A stretch of DNA of 64,000 nucleotides from Variovorax sp. WS11 (GCF_010499245.1 NZ_JAAGOW010000005.1:496001-560000); one strand, 5' to 3'; positions 25,770 through 34,787 are shown, numbered from the stretch's first letter. The notes: a model not told the origin generated them from the sequence alone. Program-made: numbers and translations.

Positions 25770-26632
25770 GCGGGGACTGTCTGAAGGTGGGTGGAAGGGG
25801 AAGCCTCGGTGGCCGAGCCTTGGCGCGCGTTGGGCTGCAGCGCCACGGAAACGAGGCAGACGATGAAGGACAGGGCCGTCAGCAGTGTCGAGACCGCAGC
25901 GATGACCGGGGATACGCCCCACTGGATGCTGCTGTACATGCGCACCGGCAGCGTGGTCGTCTGCGCGCTCGAAAGAAACCAGGAGATCACGACCTCGTCG
26001 AAGGAGATCAGGAACGCGAACAGCGCACCCGCGACGATGGACGGCACGATCTGCGGCAGCACGACGCGGAAGAACAGCGTGGTGCGGCTCGCGCCCATCA
26101 TGGTCGCGGCAAACTCGATCGCCGGGTCGATCTGCCGGATGCCGGCAGCGATGGTGACGACCACGAACGGGATCACGTACACCGAATGCCCCAGCACCAG
26201 GCCCAGCGTGGTGCCGGTTGCCGACAGCCGCGAGAAGTACAGGTACATGCCCAGCGCCAGCACGATGACCGGGACCAGCACCGGGCTCATCATCAGCATG
26301 ATCACCAGCCTCTTGCCCGGGAACTCGAAGCGCACCAGGGCGTAGGCGGCCGGCACGGCAGCGACGACCACCACCACGCAGGTGATGCTGGCGATCTTCA
26401 GGCTCTGGAGCACGGGCGACATCCAGGTCGAGGTCGTGAAGAACTCCCGGTACAGGGCCAGCGAGAAGGCCTTCGGCGGAAAACTCATGTCGCCCGAAGC
26501 GCTGAAGGAGATCGGGATGACGATGAGGCTGGGCATCACCAGGTAGGCGTAGACCAGGACGGCCAGGGCCGTCGCCAGCCAGCGGTAGCGTCTCGCCAGG
26601 CGGTCGTGCTTGATGCCTTCTTCCATGCTCAT
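25766..26632 (-). CDS. ABC transporter permease (PotC-like)
   Basis: This 288-residue inner-membrane protein has about six transmembrane segments and the permease EAA motif GASRTTLFFRVVLPQIVPSI near residue 185, which contacts the ATPase. The layout matches PotC/YdcV permeases of spermidine/putrescine-type importers. Its start overlaps the stop of the preceding permease (ATGA), and its own stop overlaps the start of the unknown protein gene. Together with the permease at 26629, the receptor at 27504 and the ATPase at 21961 it makes a complete importer. Confidence 0.94.
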   Translation of the reverse strand: MSMEEGIKHDRLARRYRWLATALAVLVYAYLVMPSLIVIPISFSASGDMSFPPKAFSLALYREFFTTSTWMSPVLQSLKIASITCVVVVVAAVPAAYALVRFEFPGKRLVIMLMMSPVLVPVIVLALGMYLYFSRLSATGTTLGLVLGHSVYVIPFVVVTIAAGIRQIDPAIEFAATMMGASRTTLFFRVVLPQIVPSIVAGALFAFLISFDEVVISWFLSSAQTTTLPVRMYSSIQWGVSPVIAAVSTLLTALSFIVCLVSVALQPNARQGSATEASPSTHLQTVPA

Positions 26633-27471
26633 GCTCCGCGGGCGGTGGCCCTGGATTTCTGGACCTGCATCGCGGTGCCCGCGATGAGGGTGACGATGCC
26701 GAGCAGGATCACGCCGATGGCGGCGGCCATGTTCCAGTCCAGCGTTTCACGGGTGTAGAAGTCCACCAGGTTGGCCAGCATCACGTCCTTGCGGCCGCCG
26801 AGCAGGGCCGGGATCACGAAGAATCCGGTAGACATGACGAAGGTGCTGACCAGGGCCGACAGCACGCCCGGCATGCTCAGGGGCAGGGTCACCTTCCAGA
26901 ACACCAGCGGCGGCCGGGCGCCCATGATCTCGACCGCGCGATACACCGAGCGGTCGATGGCCAGCAAGCTCGCGAGCACCGGGAACACGACGAAGGGGAT
27001 CAGGTAGTTGGTCATGCCCACCATCACGCCCACCCGGTTCAACAGCATCGGCACGTGCACCTCGGAGCCGACAAGCCAGGACAGGGACGAATTGATGATG
27101 CCCTGCTTGCCCAGGATCACCGTGAAGGCGTAGCTCTTCACCAAGATGCTGGTCCAGAACGGCACCAGCACGAGGATCATGCACAGCGCGCGCGTGCGAG
27201 GCGCAAGCCGGCTCAGATGCAGCGCCACGGGGTAGCCGAGCAGCAGGCTCAGCCCGGCGCCCATGGCGCTGATCTCCAGCGTGGTGAGCAGGCTGCGGCG
27301 GAACAGCGCGCTTTGCCAGAGCGCGGTGTAGGACTCCAGGCTGAAGCCCGCCGCCGGGCTGTAGACGCTGGTGTAGACGACGAAGCCCAGGGGCACGAGA
27401 ACGACCAGCAGAGCCAGCACGAAGGCCGGGGCCAGATAGATGGACGCCTCGCGTCCTGGCTTCGATGTCAT
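26629..27471 (-). CDS. ABC transporter permease (PotB-like)
   Basis: This 280-residue permease has six predicted transmembrane segments and the EAA motif MGARPPLVFWKVTLPLSMPG near residue 190. It matches PotB/YdcU-type permeases. I chose ATG 27471, 32 bp after the receptor gene; a much longer upstream open frame is a shadow inside the receptor gene. It forms the transmembrane heterodimer with the 25766 permease. Confidence 0.94.
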   Translation of the reverse strand: MTSKPGREASIYLAPAFVLALLVVLVPLGFVVYTSVYSPAAGFSLESYTALWQSALFRRSLLTTLEISAMGAGLSLLLGYPVALHLSRLAPRTRALCMILVLVPFWTSILVKSYAFTVILGKQGIINSSLSWLVGSEVHVPMLLNRVGVMVGMTNYLIPFVVFPVLASLLAIDRSVYRAVEIMGARPPLVFWKVTLPLSMPGVLSALVSTFVMSTGFFVIPALLGGRKDVMLANLVDFYTRETLDWNMAAAIGVILLGIVTLIAGTAMQVQKSRATARGA

Positions 27472-27503
27472 GGTGCTTTCGGATGGTTCTGCGGGGGCCG
27501 GTC

Positions 27504-28562
27504 TCAGGCCAGCACCCACTCCTTGAAGCGGCGGCTCACCACGTCGAACTTGTCGGCCCAGAACTCGTCGTTCAGGATCGCGTTGTTCGGCGACTCCATG
27601 TTGGGCATCCACTTGCGGGCGTCGGCGCTCATGAGGGGCAGCGCCTTGCGGCTGGTGGGCAGGTTCCCCAAGAGCTCCATGAGCGCCGCCTGGCGGTCGG
27701 GCCGCATCGCGAACTGCACGAACTTCATGGCATTGGCCTTGTTCGGCGCACCCTTCACCACCGCGAGGTACTCCAGGCCGTTCAGCGTCTGGTCGAAGGA
27801 GAAGGCGTACTTGCCGCCGGTCTGCGTGCGGACGCGGGACGCGTAGACGTAGCTGAAGTTGACCTCGCCGCGCTCGAGCAGCGCGATGCTCTGCGGCGTT
27901 TCGTCCACCCATTTGCCGACGTGCGGCTTGATGCGCTCCAGCGACTTGAAGGCACGGTCGATGTCCAGCGGATACAGCTTGCTCGGGGCAACGCCATCGG
28001 CCAGGAGCGCCGCCTCCAGCGTTTCGCTCGGCCGATTGCGGAAGGTGCGCAGGCCGGGAAACTTCTGCACGTCCCAGTACTCGGCGAAATTGCGCGGCGC
28101 CTTGCCCGGGCCGAACTTCGCGGGATCCCAGCCGATGCCGCCGGTGAACATGTAGAAGGGCGCCAGGTCCTTCTTCGCGCCGATCAGGTTGTCCTTGGTG
28201 TCGTAGAGCGCCGGATCGATCGGCTCCCAGAAGCCCGCCTTGGAGCCGTTGGCACCCATGGCGCCGGGCGCATCGAACACGTCCCACTCGATGTTGCCCG
28301 TCATCTGCTGTGCCTTGACCTTCGCCAGGTCGGGCGTGTCGATCACGGTCACCTCGACGCCGAACTCCTGCTGGAAAGGCTTCACCAGTGCGGTCTCGAC
28401 CGAGTTCCGGTAGCTGCCGCCCCAGCTGACGAGCACCATCTTGCCCGCTGCGAAGGCGCGGCGCGGGGTGATGACGAAGGGCGCGGCCAAGGCCAGCGCT
28501 GCGGCACCGCCGAGGGTGGAGAGCACGCGGCGGCGCTCAGGAAGCGGGATGGGCTTGGACAT
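27504..28562 (-). CDS. Spermidine/putrescine-type ABC substrate-binding protein
   Basis: This 352-residue periplasmic receptor has a Tat-like leader (ERRRVLSTLGGAAALALAAP) and mature-domain signatures of the PotD/PotF family: VLVSWGGSYRNSVE near 45, TGNIEWDVFDAPG near 90 and FYMFTGGIGWDPAKFG near 135. The acidic polyamine-recognition residues of PotD are not obvious, so the ligand may be another cation or an organic acid. It is the second gene of the operon, after the DapA-like lyase, and precedes both permease genes. Confidence 0.93.
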   Translation of the reverse strand: MSKPIPLPERRRVLSTLGGAAALALAAPFVITPRRAFAAGKMVLVSWGGSYRNSVETALVKPFQQEFGVEVTVIDTPDLAKVKAQQMTGNIEWDVFDAPGAMGANGSKAGFWEPIDPALYDTKDNLIGAKKDLAPFYMFTGGIGWDPAKFGPGKAPRNFAEYWDVQKFPGLRTFRNRPSETLEAALLADGVAPSKLYPLDIDRAFKSLERIKPHVGKWVDETPQSIALLERGEVNFSYVYASRVRTQTGGKYAFSFDQTLNGLEYLAVVKGAPNKANAMKFVQFAMRPDRQAALMELLGNLPTSRKALPLMSADARKWMPNMESPNNAILNDEFWADKFDVVSRRFKEWVLA

Positions 28563-28604
28563 GTTTCTCTCCTGGTAGTGGCGGAGGGTTGCAGAGGCGC
28601 GCGA

Positions 28605-29540
28605 TCAGACGACTGGACGCGGGACGGGATACTCGGTGGCGCAGGTCCGCTCCAGTTCGAGCGCGGCGGGCAGCACCTGCTTCAAGCGCTCGATGCAGGC
28701 GGCACTGGCAGGCAGCATGGGCGTGATCACGCTGCCCATGGGGCAGTCGATCAGCTGCATGGCTGCCTTGAGCGGCGCCGGATTGGGCTCGGAATACAGC
28801 GCATCGGTCGCAGGCTTCAGGCGCGCGTGCAGCGCCTTGGCTGCGGCCAGATCGCCGGCCTTCACCAGATCGAGGATGTGCGTCCAGGTGCGCGGAAAGA
28901 GGTTGGACCCGGCCAGCATGCCCCCGACCGCCCCCATGGCGATGTGCAGGGGGAACACGGATTCTTCACCCGTGAGGATGGAGATCCGGTCCGCGACGGC
29001 CTCGACCACGCGCACCTGCTGCGACAGGTCGGGGTTGCACGCCTTCATCGCCACGGTGCGGGTGCTCTCGACGATTTGCGCCACCGTCTCCGGCAACAGC
29101 GAAACGCCGGTCCGGTACGGGATCTCGTACAGCACGAGATCGCCGTCGAGGGCATCGGAGAGCCGGCGAAAGTAGTCGACGATGCCGGCTTGCTGCGGCC
29201 GGTAGTAGTAGGGCGTGACCACCATCACGGAATCGGCGCCGGCCTTGAGGTAGTCCCGCGCCGCCGCGAGCGCTTCCGCGTAGCCGGGGTTCAGCACGCC
29301 GGCAACCACCGGCACCCGGCCGTTGACCGCTTCCACGGTCACTTCCAGCATCCTGAGCCGCTGCTGCGGCGTGAGGGAGATGAATTCGCCGGTGCCGCCG
29401 ATCGGGAGGATGCCCGTGATGCCGTCGCGCAGCTGCCGCTCCACGAGCTTGCGGACGGGAGCGGCCTGGACCTGGCCCTGGTCGTCCAGCGGCGTCGGCA
29501 CGGCTGTCATGATCCCTTGGTATCTTTGCTTGGCAGTCAT
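28605..29540 (-). CDS. Dihydrodipicolinate synthase/N-acetylneuraminate lyase-family protein
   Basis: The 311-residue TIM-barrel lyase has GGTGEFISLT near residue 45, the catalytic tyrosine in YEIPYRTG near 138 and the Schiff-base lysine in VAMKACNPDL near 167. True DapA normally has GTTGE at the first position; GGTGE points to the wider family of 2-keto-acid aldolases and dehydratases. I chose ATG 29540; earlier starts lie in a weak extension. It is the first gene of the minus-strand operon, so it is probably catabolic, splitting or forming a pyruvate-derived keto acid from the imported compound. The exact reaction is unknown. Confidence 0.88.
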   Translation of the reverse strand: MTAKQRYQGIMTAVPTPLDDQGQVQAAPVRKLVERQLRDGITGILPIGGTGEFISLTPQQRLRMLEVTVEAVNGRVPVVAGVLNPGYAEALAAARDYLKAGADSVMVVTPYYYRPQQAGIVDYFRRLSDALDGDLVLYEIPYRTGVSLLPETVAQIVESTRTVAMKACNPDLSQQVRVVEAVADRISILTGEESVFPLHIAMGAVGGMLAGSNLFPRTWTHILDLVKAGDLAAAKALHARLKPATDALYSEPNPAPLKAAMQLIDCPMGSVITPMLPASAACIERLKQVLPAALELERTCATEYPVPRPVV

Positions 29541-29625
29541 CGTCTTCTCGGTCAGGTTGCAGGCAAGTGGCATGCCCGTCGATCCAATGCTAGGGAGCGG
29601 CGCACTAGCACGAAAGTCCATAGTC

Positions 29626-29655
29626 AGTGCTGATGCTAAGTATTAGGTGCTGACG
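29626..29655. repeat. Tandem operator-like repeat in divergent promoter
   Basis: AGTGCTGATG at 29626 and GGTGCTGACG at 29646 are direct repeats 20 bp apart, two helical turns. They lie between the divergent DapA-family operon (start 29540, minus) and the DAO oxidoreductase (start 29805, plus). A regulator binding site is plausible; no regulator gene adjoins it. Confidence 0.4.
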
Positions 29656-29804
29656 CGCCTGCCCTTCGAGACGCATGGTGTCGGCGTCGCGCATGGAAGC
29701 TCGCAGGGCTGCGCGGCGATTTAGAACAGCATTGCCGTTGCTTATGTTCGCGCGGCGCCCTGGAGGCGCGACAACACTCCCGTATCTTTTTGCGGGAGAA
29801 CCCC

Positions 29805-30992
29805 TTGGACAAATTCGATGTGATCGTGATCGGCGGTGGTGTCATCGGGACCTCCGTCGCCTTTCACCTGGCGAAGTTCGGTGGGGGGCGCGTGCTGCTG
29901 CTGGAGCGGGACATGATCGGCTCCGGCACCACCTCCCAGTCTTCCGGCATCCTGCGCACCCACTATTCGGTGCGCGAGAACGTGGAGCTTGCTAAGCGGT
30001 CGTGGGAAGTCTTCAAGGACTTCCCCTCCTATATCGGCGACGAGGAAGCATCGTGTGGCCTCGTGCGATGCGGCTACCTGATCAGCGCCGCCGACGACGA
30101 AAAGCTGGAGCCCCTTCGAGAATCCCTCAAGCAACAGCAAAAACAGGGCGTGCAGCTGGAGTACCTGACTCGCAAGCAGGCCGCGGAACTGCTGCCGATC
30201 GCATCCTTCGATGACGCTGCGCTGATCGGCTTCGAGCCTGAAGCCGGTTTCGCCGATGCGACCATGGTCGCGACGAGTTTCGCCCGGAGTGCGCGCCGCG
30301 GGGGCGTCACCGTGCGTGAAGGGGTCGGCGTGACGAAGCTGATCCTGGAAGGCCAACGGGTGGTGGGTGTCGCCACCACGGCCGGCAATATCCTGTGCGA
30401 CACCGTGGTGAGCACCCAGAACATCTGGACGCAGGAGCTGGCGGGCTGGATCGGACGGCGCATGCCGGTCGTGCCGGAGCGACATGCAGTTCTGGCGCTC
30501 GAGTGCCCTGCGGCGCCCTACACCTTTTCGATGCCTGTGTTCAAGGACCTCTCTTCGCCGGGGATGCTCTACTGCCGCAGCTATGGCGGCAAGCAGATGC
30601 TGGTGAGCGAGGGCATGGTCGGGGAGAAGCTCGCGGCATCGGATGCCGAGCAAGGCGACGTGCCGCTGGACTACGTGGCAGAGGTCGGCGCCCAAGTCGC
30701 CGGCCGGTTCCCTGCCTATGAGTCTGCAGGGCTCGCATCGTCGTGGACGGGCGTGTACGACGTCACGCCCGACTGGAACCCTGTGCTCGGACGTTTACCG
30801 GGTCTCGAAGGTCTGGTGGTGGGCTATGGCTTTTCCGGTCACGGGTTCAAGCTGTCGCCGACCGTGGGACGCGTGCTTGCCCAGGAAGCCCTCCGGATGA
30901 AGACCGATGTGGCGCTCGAGCCCTATTCCATCGAGCGCTTCGACAACGGGTCACTGCTCGTGGGCAAGTACGGCTCGGGCGCCGTCTCCTGA
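29805..30992 (+). CDS. DAO-family FAD-dependent oxidoreductase
   Basis: This 395-residue flavoenzyme has VIGGGVIGTSVAFHL at its N-terminus, LLERDMIGSGTTSQSSG near residue 35 and the C-terminal YGFSGHGFKLSPTVG motif. It resembles sarcosine dehydrogenase/glycine oxidase and dimethylglycine dehydrogenase N-domains. The start is taken as TTG 29805, because GGGAG (29794-29798) lies six bases before it. It is followed after 32 bp by etfB and etfA, which suggests electrons pass to electron transfer flavoprotein rather than oxygen. The substrate is probably a secondary amine or amino acid. It is divergent from the ABC/CoA-ligase operon and may process the same imported compound. Confidence 0.9.
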   Translation: MDKFDVIVIGGGVIGTSVAFHLAKFGGGRVLLLERDMIGSGTTSQSSGILRTHYSVRENVELAKRSWEVFKDFPSYIGDEEASCGLVRCGYLISAADDEKLEPLRESLKQQQKQGVQLEYLTRKQAAELLPIASFDDAALIGFEPEAGFADATMVATSFARSARRGGVTVREGVGVTKLILEGQRVVGVATTAGNILCDTVVSTQNIWTQELAGWIGRRMPVVPERHAVLALECPAAPYTFSMPVFKDLSSPGMLYCRSYGGKQMLVSEGMVGEKLAASDAEQGDVPLDYVAEVGAQVAGRFPAYESAGLASSWTGVYDVTPDWNPVLGRLPGLEGLVVGYGFSGHGFKLSPTVGRVLAQEALRMKTDVALEPYSIERFDNGSLLVGKYGSGAVS

Positions 30993-31024
30993 TCACGCAG
31001 CTTCCATCAACTCTCAATTCGCAA

Positions 31025-31786
31025 ATGAAAATCCTGGTGCCGGTCAAGCGGGTGGTCGACTACAACGTGAAGGTGCGCGTCAAGAGCGACGGCACCGGTG
31101 TAGCCATCTCCGACGTCAAGATGAGCATGAACCCCTTCGACGAGATCGCCGTCGAAGAGGCGGTGAGGCTCAAGGAGAGGGGCGTTGCCACCGAGATCAT
31201 TGCCGTGTCCTGCGGCGATGCGAAGTGCCAGGAGACCCTGCGCACCGCCATGGCCATCGGTGCCGACCGCGGCATCCTGGTCGAGACCACCGAAGAGCTG
31301 CAGCCGCTGGCCGTGGCCAAGCTGCTCAAGGCGCTGGTGGACAAGGAACAGCCCGGTTTGGTGATCCTGGGCAAGCAGGCCATCGACGACGATGCCAACC
31401 AGACCGGCCAGATGCTGGCTGCTCTCGCGGATCTTCCCCAAGCCACCTTCGCCAGCAAGGTCGAAGTGTCCGGCACAGACGCAGAAGGAAGGGTGCAAGT
31501 CACCCGTGAGGTCGACGGCGGCCTGGAAACCATCTCCCTGAGCCTGCCCGCGGTCATCACGACCGATCTGCGCCTGAACGAGCCGCGCTACGTGACCTTG
31601 CCCAACATCATGAAGGCCAAGAAGAAGCAGCTCGACACCCTCAAGCCCGAGGATCTGGGCGTGGACGTCAAGCCGCGCCTGAAGACCCTGAAGGTCAGCG
31701 AGCCCCCGAAGCGCGGTGCCGGCATCAAGGTGCCCGATGTCGCCACCCTGGTGGACAAGCTGAAGAACGAAGCGAAGGTGATCTGA
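31025..31786 (+). CDS. etfB: Electron transfer flavoprotein subunit beta
   Basis: The 253-residue protein matches EtfB throughout: MKILVPVKRVVDYNV at the start, MNPFDEIAVEEAVRLKE near residue 37, the AMP-binding region LGKQAIDDDANQTGQML near 115 and TTDLRLNEPRYVTLPNIMKAKKK-type sequence near 180. With EtfA it forms the heterodimer that carries electrons from flavoprotein dehydrogenases to ETF-ubiquinone oxidoreductase. I chose ATG 31025. The etfA gene follows after one base. Lying just downstream of a DAO-type oxidoreductase, it may be co-transcribed with it, though no ribosome-binding site stands out. Confidence 0.96.
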   Translation: MKILVPVKRVVDYNVKVRVKSDGTGVAISDVKMSMNPFDEIAVEEAVRLKERGVATEIIAVSCGDAKCQETLRTAMAIGADRGILVETTEELQPLAVAKLLKALVDKEQPGLVILGKQAIDDDANQTGQMLAALADLPQATFASKVEVSGTDAEGRVQVTREVDGGLETISLSLPAVITTDLRLNEPRYVTLPNIMKAKKKQLDTLKPEDLGVDVKPRLKTLKVSEPPKRGAGIKVPDVATLVDKLKNEAKVI

Positions 31787-31787
31787 C

Positions 31788-32723
31788 ATGACCGTACTTG
31801 TTATTGCCGAACACGACCACGCCACCGTCAAGCCGGCGACCCTCAACACCGTGACCGCGGCCATCGCCTGCCAGAGCGGCGATGTGCATGTGCTGGTGGC
31901 CGGTGCCAATGCGGCGGAAGCCGCGGCTGCCGCGGCCAAGATCGCCGGCGTGGCCAAGGTGATTGCCGCCGACAGCCCGAGCCTCGCCGAGAACCTGGCC
32001 GAAAACGTTGCGGCCCAAGTCCTGGCCATCGCCAAGAACTACAGCCACATCCTGTCCCCGGCCACGGCCAACGGCAAGAACGTCGCCCCGCGCGTGGCCG
32101 CCAAGCTGGACGTGGCCCAGATCAGCGACATCACCAAGGTCGACAGCCCCGACACCTTCGAGCGCCCGATCTACGCGGGCAATGCCATTGCCATCGTGCA
32201 GAGCAGCGATGCGATCAAGGTGGTCACCGTGCGCACCACCGGCTTCGACGCTGCGGCGGCCATCGGCGGCAGCGCCACGGTCGAGAACGCCGAAGGCGTG
32301 GCCGACAGCGGCAAGTCGAGCTTCGTGGGCCGTGAAGTCACCAAGAGCGAGCGCCCCGAACTCACGGCCGCCAAGATCATCGTTTCGGGCGGTCGCGCCT
32401 TGGGCAGCTCCGAGAAGTTCCAGGAGGTGATGGCCCCGCTGGCCGACAAGCTCAACGCCGGCCTGGGCGCCAGCCGCGCCGCAGTCGATGCGGGCTACGC
32501 CCCCAACGACTGGCAGGTGGGCCAGACCGGCAAGATCGTGGCGCCGCAGCTGTACATCGCCTGCGGCATCTCGGGCGCCATTCAGCATCTGGCCGGCATG
32601 AAGGATTCGAAGGTGATCGTGGCGATCAACAAGGACCCGGAGGCGCCGATCTTCTCGGTGGCCGACTACGGCCTGGAAGCCGACCTGTTCACGGCCGTGC
32701 CGGAGCTCGTCAAGGCGCTCTGA
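31788..32723 (+). CDS. etfA: Electron transfer flavoprotein subunit alpha
   Basis: This 311-residue protein has the EtfA N-domain (about 1-185) and the conserved C-terminal FAD-binding domain. The latter holds VSGGRALGSSEKF near 197, GAAVD-like SRAAVDAGYAPNDWQVGQTGK near 225, YIACGISGAIQHLAGM near 255 and AINKDPEAPIF near 285. It binds the FAD that shuttles electrons. One base separates it from etfB, so the pair is translationally coupled. Confidence 0.97.
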   Translation: MTVLVIAEHDHATVKPATLNTVTAAIACQSGDVHVLVAGANAAEAAAAAAKIAGVAKVIAADSPSLAENLAENVAAQVLAIAKNYSHILSPATANGKNVAPRVAAKLDVAQISDITKVDSPDTFERPIYAGNAIAIVQSSDAIKVVTVRTTGFDAAAAIGGSATVENAEGVADSGKSSFVGREVTKSERPELTAAKIIVSGGRALGSSEKFQEVMAPLADKLNAGLGASRAAVDAGYAPNDWQVGQTGKIVAPQLYIACGISGAIQHLAGMKDSKVIVAINKDPEAPIFSVADYGLEADLFTAVPELVKAL

Positions 32724-32824
32724 CTGTCGCGCTAACGCCGCACATCAAGGAAGAAGACGCTCACCGGGCTGTCCCGAAAGTTGGGCCGCACGCCTCTTTC
32801 TCTTTGGCGGGGAGGAGCGCAAGA

Positions 32825-33946
32825 ATGCGGCTGCCCGACCCGGAGAACGCCATGACCTCTTCTTCTTCATCATCTCTCGTCGTCACCGGTGTCGAAGCCC
32901 GTGCCGTCAATGTGCCGCTGGAATACCCGGTGCGCACCAGCGTGGGCGTCATCGCGACGTCGCCACTGGTGCTGATCGACCTGCAGACCGACGGCGGCGT
33001 GACCGGACGAGCCTACCTCTTCACCTACACGCCGCTGGCGCTCGAGGCGATGCGCCAACTGGTCCTGGCCTTCGCCGGGGTGTTGAAAGGCAGGCCGCTC
33101 GCGCCCTTCGACTTCGATCAGCTGCTGTCGCAAAGGCTGCGGCTGCTCGGCCGCACCGGCCTGGCGCAGATGGCCTGCGCCGGGCTGGACATGGCCGCCT
33201 GGGATGCGCTTGCCGTCGCGCGCGGACTGCCGCTGGTCGAGCTGCTGGGCGGCACGCGCCGCGCAGTCCCGGCTTACGACAGTCACGGCATGGACGGCGA
33301 GGCGTTAGGTGCGCAGCGCGCCGCCCTTGCGCGCGACCAGGGCTTCGCGGCCATCAAGACCAAGATCGGCTACCCCACGCTGGCGGAAGACCTGCGCATC
33401 GTGCGTGCGCTGCGCCAGGCAATCGGTCCGGAAATGGCGCTGATGGTCGACTGCAACCAGGGCCTCTCGGTGCCGGAGGCGATGCGCCGCATCCAGGCCC
33501 TGGAGAACGAAGGCATCGCCTGGGTCGAGGAGCCGACGCTGCAGGAAGACTACGCCGGCCATGCACGCATCCGCGAGAAGTCGCGCCTGCCGATCCAGAT
33601 GGGCGAGAACTGGTGCAGCCCCGACGAGATGGCGAAGGCGCTCGATGCGCGCGCCTGCGACCTCGCGATGCCCGACGTGATGAAGATCGGCGGCGTGACC
33701 GGCTGGCTGCGCGCCGCGGCACTGGCGCAGCAACGGGGCGTGCCGATGTCGAGCCACATCTTCCAGGAAATCAGCGTGCATCTGCTCGCAGTGACACCGA
33801 CCGCGCACTGGCTGGAGCGCATGGACCTGGCCAGCCCGGTGCTCGCGCGTCCGCTGGCCTTCGCCGACGGCTGTGCGCGGCCGGGCGAGGAGCCCGGCAC
33901 CGGCATCGCCTGGAATGAGGAGGCGGTCGCGCGCTTCGCCGCTTGA
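32825..33946 (+). CDS. Mandelate racemase/muconate lactonizing enzyme-family protein
   Basis: The protein of about 373 residues belongs to the enolase superfamily. It has the KxK catalytic pair in AIKTKIGYP near residue 175, metal ligands in MVDCNQGLS near 205, WVEEPTLQ near 232 and MGENW near 258, and a histidine in MSSHIFQE near 308. The KxK plus His set is that of the mandelate racemase subgroup: abstraction of the proton alpha to a carboxylate, then racemisation or dehydration. GGAGGAG lies seven bases before ATG 32825; ATG 32852 with GGAG is an alternative. A serine run (TCT/TCA codons) follows that second ATG. Substrate unknown. Confidence 0.9.
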   Translation: MRLPDPENAMTSSSSSSLVVTGVEARAVNVPLEYPVRTSVGVIATSPLVLIDLQTDGGVTGRAYLFTYTPLALEAMRQLVLAFAGVLKGRPLAPFDFDQLLSQRLRLLGRTGLAQMACAGLDMAAWDALAVARGLPLVELLGGTRRAVPAYDSHGMDGEALGAQRAALARDQGFAAIKTKIGYPTLAEDLRIVRALRQAIGPEMALMVDCNQGLSVPEAMRRIQALENEGIAWVEEPTLQEDYAGHARIREKSRLPIQMGENWCSPDEMAKALDARACDLAMPDVMKIGGVTGWLRAAALAQQRGVPMSSHIFQEISVHLLAVTPTAHWLERMDLASPVLARPLAFADGCARPGEEPGTGIAWNEEAVARFAA

Positions 33947-33953
33947 GGCGCCG

Positions 33954-34787
33954 CTATTCTGAAAGCGCCCTCGACAACTCCCCAGCCCGCGCATACGCCG
34001 CGTGCACCGCATCGACGATCGCCCGAGGCGTCCCCCTGGCATCCAGCACGGCCAGAGCAGCTTCCGTCGTGCCACGCCTCGATGTCACGCGGGATCGCAA
34101 GTCACCGAAGGGCTCACCCAGCCCGGCCTGCTCGACGGCCCCTGCCGCCGTCCTGAGCACCAGCTCTCGCGCGGTCGCCGGGTCGAAGCCGACCGCCTCG
34201 GCGGCTGCCTGGAACGCTTCCAGGAAGTGGAACACGTAGGCAGGCCCGCTGCCGCTCACGGCCGTGACTGCGTCCAGGCGCTCATCGCTCTCGACCCAGA
34301 AGCAGTGGCCCGTGGCCGCGAGCACGGCGGCGGCCAGCTGCCGGTCCGCCTCGGAAACGCCCTCGGCGGCCACCATGCCGGTGACGCCCGCGCCCACGAG
34401 CGCAGCCGTGTTCGGCATGGCGCGGACCACACGTTGGCTCTGTAGCCATTGGCTCAGCGTCTTCAAGGGCAGGCCCGCCGCGATGCTGACATGCAGCGTG
34501 GTCCCGAGGTGCATGCGCGCCTCCTCGAGTGCTTGGCGAAGCACCTGCGGCTTGACGGCCCAGACCACCAGTTCGGCGGCGGCCAGCTGCGCATCGGCGC
34601 GCGCCGCGGTCCGGACTTCGAAGGTCTGCGCGAGGTGATCTCTTCGATCCGGCGTGGGCTCGATGACCAGGATCGAGGAACCGTGCTGCCCGGCCCTCAG
34701 CAGCCCCGCGATCATGGCCGATGCCATCTGCCCGCCGCCGATGAATGCCAGCGTTGGCCGGGACTGCGTTGATGATGGGGAACTCAT
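33954..34787 (-). CDS. proC: Pyrroline-5-carboxylate reductase
   Basis: This 277-residue protein has the N-terminal Rossmann motif FIGGGQMASAMIAGLL, the VKPQVL segment near residue 78, RAMPNTAALVGAG near 120 and the conserved C-terminal AVSGSGPAYVF near 172 with GTTEAAL near 240. It reduces P5C to proline with NAD(P)H, normally the last step of proline synthesis. Here it lies 37 bp downstream of putA on the same strand, so it may be co-transcribed with the proline-degrading enzyme, an arrangement that could cycle P5C and proline. Its stop is 7 bp from the convergent racemase-family gene. Confidence 0.96.
   Translation of the reverse strand: MSSPSSTQSRPTLAFIGGGQMASAMIAGLLRAGQHGSSILVIEPTPDRRDHLAQTFEVRTAARADAQLAAAELVVWAVKPQVLRQALEEARMHLGTTLHVSIAAGLPLKTLSQWLQSQRVVRAMPNTAALVGAGVTGMVAAEGVSEADRQLAAAVLAATGHCFWVESDERLDAVTAVSGSGPAYVFHFLEAFQAAAEAVGFDPATARELVLRTAAGAVEQAGLGEPFGDLRSRVTSRRGTTEAALAVLDARGTPRAIVDAVHAAYARAGELSRALSE

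Noticed and set aside
23181..25784. An 867-codon plus-strand open frame across the CoA-ligase and unknown-protein genes
   Set aside because: It spans two minus-strand genes with overlapping starts and stops and has no domain features.
28605..29540. Biosynthetic dihydrodipicolinate synthase (dapA)
   Set aside because: It has GGTGE instead of the usual GTTGE and heads a catabolic importer operon, so I kept only the family name.
27465..29633. A 722-codon plus-strand open frame opposite the ABC receptor and DapA-like genes
   Set aside because: It is antisense to two well-supported genes and has no recognisable motifs.
32852..32885. TCT/TCA repeat near the start of the racemase-family gene as a phase-variation tract
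   Set aside because: The repeat is short, imperfect and codes for a serine run in frame; length changes of three would not switch the gene off.
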